A program made the translations under genes and the position numbers. A stretch of DNA of 64,000 nt. Source: Mastigias papua. Lineage: Eukaryota > Cnidaria > Scyphozoa > Rhizostomeae > Mastigiidae. This document shows, in pieces, positions 24,780-35,920 of the stretch (position 1 is its first letter; every line of letters begins with the position of its first letter). The notes under the pieces were generated by a model that was not told the DNA's origin, searched no databases, and saw only the letters and a program-made list of their open reading frames with translations. The stretch lies in NCBI GenBank assembly GCA_964019165.1, contig OZ025271.1:12193759-12257758 (forward strand), written 5' to 3'.

Positions 24780-27260
24780 TTTGCAAAATTAGATGAAAAG
24801 AGAAGAACATCATCGAACAAATACCAAACTCAAACTGAAATCAATGAAGGACATATGAGACTTACGCATGCTTTTATCGTTAAATTAATATAATTGTTTA
24901 ATTGTTTATATATAATTGTTTGTATAGGACAGTTAAAATGGAAAATAGATATGGAGAAAGAAGGCAATGATAGAACAAATACTTAACTTACAATGACATC
25001 AATGTAGCACAAACAATTTTGCATATATTTATCTTTAGATCATTTACATATAACTGTTCTAATGGAGCATTAGATATAGAAAAGAAAGATGGAATAAGAA
25101 GAAAGTCTTCGAGCAAATACTGAATTCAAAATGACAAGAATGGAATACATATGATTTATATATATTTTATATATATAGTATATATTTTATATATAAATTA
25201 TAGTAATGTCATTGTTATGGTGGAGTATCTACACCGGCAAAAGAAAGATGGCAAAAAGAAGAAAATGATCGACTAAATACTCAACTAAAAATGACTAGTA
25301 TGGAACACGTATGAGATATATATATTTTTATCTATAAATTATTTACTTATAATTGTTAGCATTTAGGGTCTAGATCGGTCTGCAATGGCAAGAAGGATGC
25401 AGAAGGAAGCAAAATCATGGAACAGATACTCAACTCAAAATAACATAAATGGAACATGTACGAGTTATTCATATATATATATCCTCATGTTAATTCATAT
25501 AATTTGTACTATGTCACATTAATAATGGCAAAAGAACGATACAATAATATCAACAACTACTTCATGTAATGTAGGCAAAAAACGATGGAAAGAGAATCAA
25601 ATCAAGGAACAAATACTCAACTCAACATGGTAAGAATGAAACAAGTATGACTTGTGTATATATTTCAATGTTCAATCATTTACATATAACAGTTCTTAAG
25701 GAGCACCTACAATGGTAAAGACGGATGGACAAGAAAGAAAACAAGCGAATAAATACTCAACTCAAAATGACATCAGTCAAACAGGTATGCTTTAAGTATA
25801 TGCTTATATTTATGTTATCTGTATGTAATTGATATTATGGAGTACAAAAATTGCAAAGAAGGATGGAAAAAGAACAAACTCATCGAACAAATATTCAACT
25901 CAAAATAATATCATTTAAACAGGTATGTTTTAAGTATATGCTTATATTTATGCTATCTATATGTAAGTGCTATTATGGAGCATATAAAATTGCAAAGGAG
26001 AATGAAGGAAGATAAAAATTATCAAACAAATACTCAACTCAAAATGACAACATTAAAGCAGGTATGTTTTATGTGTATGCTTATACTTAAGTTATCGATA
26101 CATAATTGCTACTATGAAGTATACAAAATGGCAAAGAAGAATGAACGAAGAAGAAAATTATCAAACAAATATTCAACTCAAAATGACGTCAATGCAGCAG
26201 GCATGTTTTATGTGTATGTTTATATTTAAGTTATTGATACATAATTGCTCCTATGAAGTATACAAAATGGCAAAGAAGAATGAAAGAAGAAGGAAATTAT
26301 CAAACAAATATTCAACTCAAAATGACGTCAATGAAGCAGGTATGTTTTATGTGTATGTTTATATTTAAGTTATCGATACATAATTGTTACTAAGAAGTAT
26401 ACACAATGGCAAAGAAGAATGAAAGAAGAAGGAAAGTATCAAACAAATATTCAACTCAAAATGACGTCATTGAAGCAGGTATGTTTTATATGTATGTTTA
26501 TATTTAAGTTATCGATACATAATTGTTACTATGAAGTATACAAAATGGCAAAGAAGAATGAAAGAAGAAGGAAATTATCAAACAAATATTCAACTCAAAA
26601 TGACGTCATTGAAGCAGGTATGTTTGATGTGTATGTTTATATTTAAGTTATCGATACATAATTGTTACTATGAAGTATACAAAATGGCAAAGAAGAAGGA
26701 AAGAAGAAGAAAGTTATGAAACAAATACTCAACCCAATATGACGACATTGGAGAAGGTATGTTTTATGTGTATGTTTATATCTAAGTTATCGATATATAA
26801 TAATTATTGTGAACTATATAAAATGGCAAAGAAGGATGGAAAAAGAAGAAACTTGTCGAATAAATACTCAACTCAAGATGACATCATTGTAGCAGGTATG
26901 TTTCACGGCTATGTTTATATTTAAGTTAATTATCTACAATGTTTAGTATGGAGCATATAAAATGGCAATGAAGTAAGAAAGAAGAAAATCGTCGAACAAA
27001 TACTAAACTCAAAATTGTGTAAATATGAAACCAAAAAGTAATATTTATTTAATTTTCATATTAGTATTTATTTACTATGAAGCATCTACATTCGCAAAAC
27101 AGAATGGAGGGAGAAGAAAATCTTTCATAATTCATGTCAGTCATCTCAAAGTAACAAAAATGCAACAGATAGGAGTCATATGTTAATATATGTATCTGTC
27201 CTTAAGTTATATGTATATAATTATAAGCCTCGAGAAACTATAATGGCAAAACGATAGAAA
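24780..27260 (+). repeat. 139-bp tandem array, about 17-18 units
   Basis: A block with consensus ATGGCAAAGAAGAATG recurs with A at 26128, 26267, 26406, 26545, 26684, 26823 and 26962, exactly 139 bp apart. Older units lie upstream near 24800, 24940, 25078, 25244, 25385, 25573, 25712, 25850 and 25989, with small indels and AT-repeat insertions (for example 25155-25200). The central units are most alike and the outer ones most diverged, as expected for an array growing by unequal exchange in its middle. Two parts are visible: an A-rich coding-like 81 bp ending ..AAGCAG, and a T-rich 58 bp starting GTATGTTTTATGTGTATG and ending ACTATGAAG or TATGGAG. Confidence 0.92.
25981..26756 (+). CDS. Candidate tandem 81-nt exon cluster coding a 27-residue charged repeat
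   Basis: Six consecutive array units each contain an uninterrupted 27-codon segment: 25981-26061, 26120-26200, 26259-26339, 26398-26478, 26537-26617 and 26676-26756. Each follows AG (GGAG or GAAG) and is followed by GTATG (GCATG after the second), so 58-nt spacers could be spliced as phase-0 introns. Typical translation: YTKWQRRMKEEGNYQTN followed by IQLKMTSLKQ, charged and probably helical. Reading through without splicing changes frame every unit (139 is not a multiple of 3) and soon hits stops. Diverged neighbours at 25712 and 25850 keep NTQLKMTSVKQ- and NIQLKIISFKQ-type ends, suggesting past coding constraint; units at 26823 and 26962 have lost the acceptor or gained a stop. Weak point: acceptors lack a good pyrimidine tract. 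The first and last exons of any gene are not identified; a non-coding satellite is the main alternative. Confidence 0.42.
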
Positions 27261-30057
27261 GAGCAAAAAATCATTTAAAAACAGTGGTGAATCATAACTA
27301 TGTTAGTCGATAAATTATTTTTAATTTTAGTTTTCTTCAATATTTAACAGGACATGATATATAGCTACTGACTAACGTCCATCAAAACACAATGATTAAT
27401 GGAAAGAAGATGGCTGGATACATCTGAAGCCTGAAGAACAAGCTGTTTTGGTATGTCGTTACAGTATTTTTATAAGACAGTTTTTTTGGCTCAAGCAGTA
27501 TTGGCACCTGAGTTTTTTCATGATTTCAGTATCAAAGCCTCCATAAGACTCTTAGCATAGATGTTTTAGTTCAGATATCTTGTGTATCTGTACTTAAAAA
27601 GGAGAAGAATGCACGACGTACGACACTACACACTATTAAAAAGATAGCTAAGTGCAATTGAAGCATAGTACAGGAAAACATAGTTTAAGATAAATAGTAA
27701 TTCTATCAATGCAATAACCAAGGAGATTGTTGGAAATTCATTGCAACATTTTCATCACATTTAAATGTTTAAATACAAAATGCAATAACAAGATATCTTA
27801 TTATTTGAACTTAAGGAGTCAATGAAAGATGCTATGGTTCTATCAAAGAGAAGACTATATCAAAGACTTCAATCGTAAGTTATACTTTGGATTATATTTG
27901 TAGCTAACTATATATACGAACTAACTATATTTTATCACTATGGCCAAAGAATAAAAGACATAGCATGGATTCTGTCATGTCAGGGAAAATACTACCAAAT
28001 TGAACATAGATTTAAAAATCAGGATCGAGATAGAAAAAAGTGGATAAAACTGAATCATGACAATTGAGAAGTGATTACGCATCTGAAATCATGCTAAATT
28101 TGTTATCTGGTTCTCTTTGATTAATGATAAAAGCTGAAAGAACGAGGACGATTAGAACTGTTACAGAAATGGACTAGCAGAACAATGAAAAACTATCTGA
28201 AAGCCTTTGTTGATTAACATCAGATGAATTTAAGCAGTGTGTCGAGAATAGTAATGCGGGTTTAGGCTATGGTTAGTTTTGATTGTTGGTGGTTTATGGA
28301 TGATGGTGGATGGATGATGTAGTTAAGGGTTTTGAAGGTTAGAGGTAGAAATTAATTCATCTAATGTTAATCATCAATGTATTTTATGAATGTGCTTGGA
28401 AGCACAGAAACAATTTCCTCTTTAAAATTCAACATTTCAACAAATGAACCAGATAACAAAGATTAATTAATTGTTTCAAGTTTATTTACTTTCATTTCTT
28501 TTACATGAATCAAAACTTTAGATATCAAGGACTACAAAACAATAAAGCAAAAAGGAGTATTTTTACGTTCGAGCCAGAAAAACTAAGTGATGAAGAGAAG
28601 AACTGTTCATTTGCTTTCCAATTTCTTCACCTCAATGTTTCCTCTCATAAACTGAACATCGTTTGCCTTCTAATGTATCTAATAACATGGTTCCTCTCAT
28701 ACTCCAAACATGATGTAATGTTACTTTTATAGTTTTTCTGAGGAATCATATCTCTTTTTATTTTAATTTCATTTCAATGAGACTGATAACTAGTGCGGGA
28801 CAAGCCGAGTATTTTTGCACTTCTCAATAATAGAACAGAAGCATATAACATTAAGCTAAACAAGTATTGCTGTCAATCAAATTCAGTAGTTCTGTTAGCT
28901 GAAGATTTTCATCATTTTAACTCATCATCTCTTTTTTTACCTTAATCTCGATCAAGTCAACTTGTTACATTGGGTGAAATAACACGCATATATTTCCATA
29001 TCTCAAAATTAGAAACGACTCAAATCAAATTTTGCAAAAATGTATTGCATGTAGAGAGATTCACTGGTTCTGTATCCTGAACATTCCCGTAACAAAATGT
29101 CTGAGCAAAAGCGTGTCCCTTACAGCTTTCAAAAGAAATGTTTATTGAAGTTATCGTTTTGTTTCGTGCCGACTACTGAACAAACATAAAACATACATGT
29201 GGGCTGATTGCAGAAATTTTGCAGACTTGGAGAGATATTTTCGATTGGCATTACATAATTCGTCATTAAAACATATCACTCTAAAATACATAACAATGAA
29301 TAAACTGGATTAAATAACTTACATCTCTCTTTTATTTTGAAGAAATACAATGATTATCGTCCAAACCATAGATCGCTTTGCTGCCTTTTTCACTTTTTTT
29401 CAGCTAACAATCCACAATATATGCTGAATAGAAAGTTTAAGGATTGTAGAAGACGAAGAAGAACACACAGAAAAAGAGGAAGAAGAAGACGACAATACAG
29501 AACAAAAGAGGGAATACCTGTCACTCAAATTCGAACACTTTTTAGCGTCTAATGAACAGTTTAGCAGTTATATGATTTGCTTGTGTGTAAATAACTATTT
29601 TAAGATGTTTAAACATAGCCATTAACAAGTGTTAGCGAACCCAATTAGTATTGCAATCCCCATAAACTTATCTTTTACATTATTCAATCTATTAAGTCTT
29701 GAGAGAAAGTAGGATGTTTGAGCTCACCATTTTACTTTCTCTCAGTAATTCCATAAGGCAGTTTTGAATAACCCCATTGCGTAGAGCACTCCATATAGAT
29801 TTCAACTATATCCTAGTACACATTCGCTAACCAAGTTTTGGCTATGTTCATCTGGAGTCTTCATTGTCTTCCATTCCTACTATTCACACTTAGATTGTCC
29901 TTGAGACTAATTTAATGTTGTGTTTGGGTGTCTATTTTCAGATGCTTTTTTGTGAAAATCAATAGGGCTGTTTTGTTGATCTTTGAATAAACTCAGTGGT
30001 GAACTAAGATACCCTTCACTTCATTAACTTAGTCTCTTGGGCACTATAAGTAATGGT
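27261..30057. other. Mostly non-coding; a few isolated exon-like pieces
   Basis: Possible + strand exon-like pieces downstream of the 139-bp array: 27409-27450, reading WKEDGWIHLKPEEQ and ending at GTATGT; 27816-27874, reading ESMKDAMVLSKRRLYQRLQ before GTAAGT; and 28140-28220, reading LKERGRLELLQKW to a stop. They resemble the array in being charged and helical but their phases do not chain, so no model is offered. At 29420-29625 a purine-rich stretch is open in two frames, one Arg-rich and one Glu/Asp-rich. A 12-bp inverted repeat (TGAGAGAAAGTA / TACTTTCTCTCA) lies at about 29701-29746. Confidence 0.3.
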
Positions 30058-30124
30058 CTAATAGATGTAAGAGTTGTAAATATAAGTCCTACATACTTAT
30101 CTTTACAACTCTTACATCGATTAG
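30058..30124. repeat. 30-bp-stem hairpin with 7-nt loop
   Basis: The left arm 30058-30087 pairs with the right arm 30095-30124 at 28 of 30 positions around the loop CCTACAT. Weaker pairing continues outward (ACTTAGTCTCTTGGGC against the inverse of GGCCAAGTAGAGTATAACTT), giving a fold-back of roughly 120 nt. It could be a small-RNA precursor or a fold-back MITE. It lies about 85 bp from the splice donor of the putative minus-strand first exon at 30210. Confidence 0.7.
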
Positions 30125-30204
30125 GCCAAGTAGAGTATAACTTAGTCTTAACTTGTAAGTAGACGAACTATAGATCAATCAAGAAATATCAATAAAACCG
30201 ATTT

Positions 30205-30740
30205 CTTACCCCCGTCTTTCTGCTGAACTGAAAGCCGGAAATGAGGCTGATAAAGACCATATTAAACCTTCCTTGATTGGCTAGAAAACAAAGGACATTA
30301 CAATGTAAAATTTGAAAATAGACCTACCTGATTGGACGATACTTCAATGCTACTTCAAATGATGGTCTGTGATTGGCCAATAATTCAATCAATTGATCAC
30401 ATGTCATTGGGTAGAGAACAAACGAGAATATTCAAATACTACATGCTGATTGGTTGTTTGCATAATCGCCTATTGTAAAATAAAGCTATTTCATTGGGTA
30501 AATAAACAATCAGGGGCAGAATACTGGAATCTGATTGGTTGAAAGAACAAAAGAGTCCCAAAAAGTCAAGTTGCGGCCAAGTTTGCGGCCAAAGGCTGCT
30601 TATTTTGCTCTAAATGCATAGGTGGCGGCTCCAGCCTCAGCCGCCAAAAGGGCTAAATTGGAGCAATCTGATTCGTCAATAACAATAGACACTATTGTTC
30701 TGCAAAGTCTGGCGGCTTTTTGCCGCTTTTTCCTTAGCCC
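30205..30740 (-). promoter_or_regulatory. Putative CCAAT/E2F-type promoter with minus-strand first-exon donor
   Basis: Seven CCAAT boxes occur as ATTGG on + at 30276, 30331, 30372, 30406, 30449, 30493 and 30534, spaced 34-55 bp; five read CCAATCA on minus, the preferred NF-Y sequence. Beyond them are E2F-like or GC-rich words: TTGCGGCCAAGTTTGCGGCC (30571-30590), AGCCGCCAAAA (about 30637-30647) and TGGCGGCTTTTTGCCGC (about 30709-30725). On the minus strand, immediately downstream of the boxes, CAGAAAGACGGGG ends at 30210 and is followed by GTAAGAAAT, a strong splice donor, suggesting an untranslated first exon and minus-strand transcription toward lower coordinates. Clustered NF-Y sites with E2F-like sites are typical of TATA-less cell-cycle or histone promoters in animals. 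No matching coding exon was identified, so the regulated gene is unknown. Confidence 0.5.
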
Positions 30741-33339
30741 CGTGGCTGTTTCAAAGAAAGTAAGAGAAATCTTGTGAATGAAGAAGCTAATGTTTTGGCT
30801 TGAAAAGACTATGTTTTTTCCAAAACTCCGAATGATTATATCGAAATAGAAATGAGAAAATATTGTATGACGTTGTATATAGGAGATTGAAGTATGTATT
30901 TGGATGCCATGGTCAAAATCCAATTGATAAAATAGAATCCAAATGAGCGATGGCTTATCAAAACACCCGATGAGAAGCAAAATCAAGTCTCAAAACACTG
31001 TTGATAATAGCGGAAAACGGTCAGAATTTAAAACGATTACTGTATTTAATCTTATCATAAATATATGACCAATCAAAGTAAATTCCCTCTTGAATTGAGA
31101 TCAGTAAGAATGTTAAATGTCATGAAATCAAGGAAAGCCAAAATCCACCATGAGATTTTACAACTGTTTTTAAGAGTATACTACAACTTTAAAAATCACA
31201 TAAATGTAGAGACGATCAAAACAATTTAGGAAAACGCGGGATTGGATGCCTAATATGTTAAAATGCCGCAAAATCTAGGAAAGCCAAGTACATTATCAGG
31301 TGTCATCGTGGTACAAATATTTTAGGACTGTGTATATATATGAGTACTAAAATTGGAGGAAAACGAGTAAAGATAACACGATAAACAGGAGGGTAGCAAA
31401 ATAAGGTTTGTGGAGGATTCACATGCCAGAAATATTTGTTGAAGGCGTTGGTCAGTTGTTGGATCGTCCTACAAAGTTGACATGACGTGCGATTTGGTGA
31501 TGAAGGTGAAAATGGACAATTATTTAAAAACAATCAAGACTTGAATAATAATCTTTAGACCTTAACACAGAAAAATACTTAAAAGAATTTTTCTCACTCC
31601 TCTTTCAAGTCTGATGATAAATTTCATATGTCACCATTATTTTTGAATCACTTTGTGCAGAAGGGTACTCCCTCTCTTTCCACCATACATAAAAAAAAAT
31701 GACAAAACTTAATGGGCAGATCTTTGAGCAGGTTTTCCACACATCATCTAAATTTCTAACATTATACCAACCAAATACCAAAATATACTTCTAGTTGAAA
31801 AAAGTAATATTATAGAAAAGACAGATATGGAAATTAATGTTCTCAATCTTAGACAATAAATATTGATGTTCTCAATTTTGACATTTGTGTCAGGGTCAAG
31901 GAAGACATGACTTCTTTATTTGACTAAAGGCTCTATTGAGTCGATCAAAAAATATTCATGACAGCTCTAGAGTACTTGATAAAAGAGATCTGACAAAACA
32001 ACAAACAGGTAATTCAATTGATCATTGGTAATATGCAGATTTCATAAGACTTTACAAACTACCATTGCATGTAAAAACCAAAATGTCCTTCTAATTATTA
32101 TTTAATTCAGTTGACACTTTTACAAATGTGATTTCAATACCACTACAAACGACATTTGAAAAATGATGTCAAAGGAATTTCTCAATAACTTATCAATACA
32201 TGTTCACTACAATTCCATAAGTTATACAACTAAGATGAAGAAATACTTAAGCTCTTTGATTTGAAAACATTTCTATTGATATAAATTTGAAAGTCAATTA
32301 AACTAAAATTCAATCAACTATGCCAGAAATAATAAGGACTAACTTTTCATATCAAAATATCATACAATCAAAGAGCATACATCCAAAAATTGAATGTGTT
32401 CTATGCACAATACAGATAGCATGTGAGATCACAATAAAGAGCACAGATCATACAAATCTGTGATTGATTACTGATTAATGATGCCAATCAATCATGGGGC
32501 CTGTGCTGGAATTACGGAGGGATCCTGGCTGTATACAAGAGATGTATGCATTGACAGTTTAGGGGTTCACCCCTCCCTTGAATAACTTAGATTTCATGCA
32601 TCCAAAGTTACTGTGGTGACTAAATTTGTCAACAATATAGTCTTTAACTTAACATAACAATATGGGCCCAGTGCTGACATCAGAATATTTTATTGAAGAG
32701 GGGGGGTGTCAGATTCCAGGTTGCCAATGTGACAATGTATACTGCATACAGTGGCTTTTCAAAGAAACAGTGGATAATGGGTATTTCACATCCAAGAGGG
32801 ACAAAATCAGTGGACATGTAACCAACCATCGAAGTGCTAGTTGATTTTTAAATGTAAGATAGATAACCAAGAGATAAACAAGATCTAGAAAGTTTAGCTC
32901 AACATCTCTTCTTGTTCTGAAAATAGAGCAGTTTGAACTTCATCCAATTTTGACAACATGACAGGTCATTTGTTGGAAGTAACAAGTAAAAGGTACATTC
33001 AAGATGGACCATCTAGCAACAGAATATCTCCTTTGCACAATAAAGAGAGCATGATCTCTGATTGACTTCTACTGATATAGATTAATCAGTGGGGGTGTGG
33101 GGCTAAAACTTCAACCACAATCTACCAAACTGATAGTTGAAGAGGTTCTAGTGCATAGTCAAAAACCATAGCTTGTAACAAATCATTGCAGATTCTGCTT
33201 TAACTTAAAAATCAAAATAAAATATAAATAAAAATGAAAACCAAATAAATGCTGGATTAAGAAGAAAAGATGCTTACATGCCTAATTCAAATTATATTTT
33301 GCAAAAATAATAGAATAAAGAAGGAATGTAGATCTGAAA
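30741..33339. other. No gene seen
   Basis: AT-rich DNA. Minus-strand open frames at 30600-30986 (partly over the promoter-like island) and 31303-31533 show no domain. Two loosely similar stretches start GGGGCCTGTGCTGGAATTAC (32495) and GGGCCCAGTGCTGACATCAG (32664), perhaps an old duplication. Confidence 0.35.
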
Positions 33340-35920
33340 TAAAATCTGTATCAGAGTCCTTGCAGGCTTTTGAGGGTGGGTGCAAGTTTTGTTTCTGTTT
33401 CTAGACTGTTCCACATTTTTGCACTATGATTATAGAAAGCTTCTGGCCATTGGCTTTTTTAGGATGTGCAATGTAAGACCAGTTTCTGATGAGCATATTA
33501 ACTGTTCTTGTGTAGTAAAGCATTTTACAACTATGTAATTCTATGTAATTCTCTCAAATATGCCTGGGCTAGTGAATTTAAAGAATTGTATGTAAATGTG
33601 GCTGTTTCTTTTCTTACAAGATCGCTGCTGATTGAATAACAAAGATTCTGGATTGCAGGAGCAGAAGAAGCATGATATTGGTTGTTGCTTACAACTCTAG
33701 CAGCACTTTCTGTTGAACGTCTTGCAAGATGTCAATTGTTGATTCACTAAAGGCAGCCCCTTATGGAACAACTGTACCTACAGGGGGCTCAACAATTCCT
33801 CTGTACATTTCATTGAGTATATCAGGTGGTAGATATTTCCTGGAATACTTAATAAGAGCAAGGGCTCAATTTGCCATGGCCTTCACAGTATCAGTATGTT
33901 TGCATAGTTTCCAAGTCTCTTCTGATGAGCTGGATGATGATGTATAGTATTTATTGATCAGCATTTGATGAGTATAGTAACTTTTCTATGAGAGTAATTG
34001 TAAGAGTAATCCTCTAAAATAGGCTGAGTCAGTGAATTAAAAATCTGCACTATCATTGTAGCTGTCTTCCATCTACAAAGTCACTAATAGTTGACCAGCC
34101 ATGATTATGATTTTCTGATTTTACAGGGGAACTAATTGATACTCTATTGGCCAAGTTAACCATCCGCCATCCGGAATTGTGAAACTTAAGTTATTCTTTT
34201 GATTTGGCAAAAAGTGTGCCAATAGTGAGGAATACAATTAAATGCTTGCAGTGAGAGTATTTTTCTCAATGGTTTCTAAGAAAAAACAAGACATTCCAGG
34301 TGGATTAACAGTGGGCATTGAAAGAAGATGTACAAAATGGAGATATCTTTCAAATACAGTTTAATATAGGAAACCAAGAAATTAAATATCTATCAGGTCT
34401 TGCCCTGAGCAAAACAAAGGTGCCATAGAAAATGATATCCTTGAACAGGTTGAGAGCTCTGTTTTGCACCCCTCTTAAGAATGCTTTCAAAATATATAGA
34501 TAAGACTTAAGAAAAGCAAAACAAATTGGGGACTCCAACCTAGGAGTGTTCCAACCTAGCATATAAGAAGAGTGCTGAATTACAAGTTGCGATTCACTTG
34601 CAGGGTATGACTATCCACTCAGCAGTGTGAGAAAAGGTGATTCTGCATTACCCAGGCCTACACATGATCTTAAACAATTAGTTTAATGATGATTTGAATA
34701 GAAATTTAGGGAAGTCTTTGCCTGTGATAAAGAGAAAGGATTCTATAAGATACAACTTCAAAACTCCTCATGCTCAATAAATCATGCTCTAAAAACAATC
34801 ATACTTTAAATGCTTGTGCTCGTTCAAGAATCCTTTCAAGGCACAGCCTGATTTACACTGAGTACAAACAATGCTTGTATTTCTTAGGCAAGTCAGTTTT
34901 CTCCTCCATGGTTACTAATTAGGAGGTAGCAAAAACTGGTAACTTATAATGGAAGCCTTTCGTTGTCATGTGATCATTAGATATGTAAAATCTTACTTCT
35001 ACATATTCCAAAAGACTTGTAACTATGATGTTTGTCCTAGTTGAGCTAACTATCTTCTGGTTTTCATGGTGGCTGTCATTCTTACAGATGTTTGGAGCAG
35101 AGACTACAAGAACTGGCTGTTACCCTCACAACATTCAAAGAAAGTTTATATACATGAAGTCAGTCTTGCACCTTCAATTGATTTAAGTTTAGGGGAAGTG
35201 TAGTTCAATACAGTGTTCTGAAGAGAGGGAAAGGGCTGTATCATTGGCATATAAAGGCCTTTCAATGAGATGCACATGATGGCACACGAATGCACAGGCA
35301 CACACCCAGCTCAATTCTTTCCCTCTATTTGCTGCTCGTTCCAGTTTTATGAAAAGTATGCATCCAAGTACTAAGGAAAGCTCTAAAAATTGAATTTTTA
35401 GCATGCGCAAACAATCCCACGTGCAAGATTGGCAGTGGGCATCCAATTTATTCATTGAAAGGCCAGCATATATGCTGACAGTAGATTTCAGCAAAGAAAG
35501 AGGCAAATCATTGATCTACATAAAGAGTGGATATGGATGAAGGCAGTAGCTTACAGGACCTCCATAAATTGTTTCTTTAACATAAGAGGGAGTGCCATTT
35601 ACCATGCAAAATTGCTTACTGTTATACAAGCTGGTTATGAGCCAATCATGCACAAGATAAGGTACTTCATACATTTCCATTTTTGATTTGGGCTTCCAGA
35701 TCAATTATGTTGAAATCCTTCTTCAAGTCACTTAAAATCAGACTAGTGTAATGTCTTGTTTTTTTTATTCTAGTATAAATCATTGGTGTTAACCATATGG
35801 GCTGTAGTAAAAAGCTGCAATAGTTGAAGATCAGACTGATGCTCATATATTAATATATTTGTGACCAAATATACATAAAGCTGATTGAATATTAAGTCTT
35901 CAGATGGCCAAGTTGAGAAA
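33340..35920 (-). mobile_element. LINE reverse transcriptase pseudogene (CR1/Jockey-like)
   Basis: Reading down the minus strand: an N-terminal RT block near 35870-35760 (FNQLYVYLVTNILIYEHQSD region), then DLKKDFNIIDLEAQIK at about 35730-35683 (motif A, DLKKAFDTVDH in relatives), VHDWLITSLYNSKQFCMVNG (35650-35591), a worn GVPQGS-type block, then INDLPLSLLKSTVSIYA. The YADD-type motif survives as YANDTALSLSS but is interrupted by a MITE (35253-35465). Further on are IKYSRKYLPPDILNEMYRGI near 33850, then SAARVVSNNQYHASSAP, TFTYNSLNSLAQAYLREL and, at the end, QWPEAFYNHSAKMWNSL, matching the C-terminal part of such proteins (AARxV...SSxP, YKSLNxLAPxYL, AKLWNSLP). Frames shift repeatedly. This family differs from the LINE at 15-19 kb. 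Confidence 0.85.
35253..35465. mobile_element. 213-bp MITE inserted in the LINE catalytic motif
   Basis: Ends carry inverted GGCCTTTCAATGA (left AAAGGCCTTTCAATGAG, right inverse of TGGCCTTTCAATGAA). GCATAT flanks both sides (35247-35252 and 35466-35471), a 6-bp target duplication. Excising it rejoins STVSIYA to the DTALSLSS part of the RT motif. It has no coding capacity. Superfamily not determined. Confidence 0.8.

Noticed and set aside
24780..27260. CRISPR-like repeat array
   Set aside because: Unit of 139 bp with diverging repeats and no unique spacers, in a eukaryotic context with splice signals.
30600..30986. 128-codon minus-strand open frame over the CCAAT/E2F island
   Set aside because: It would place coding sequence across promoter-like GC palindromes, and the composition is that of random AT-rich DNA followed by Ala/Arg from CpG words.
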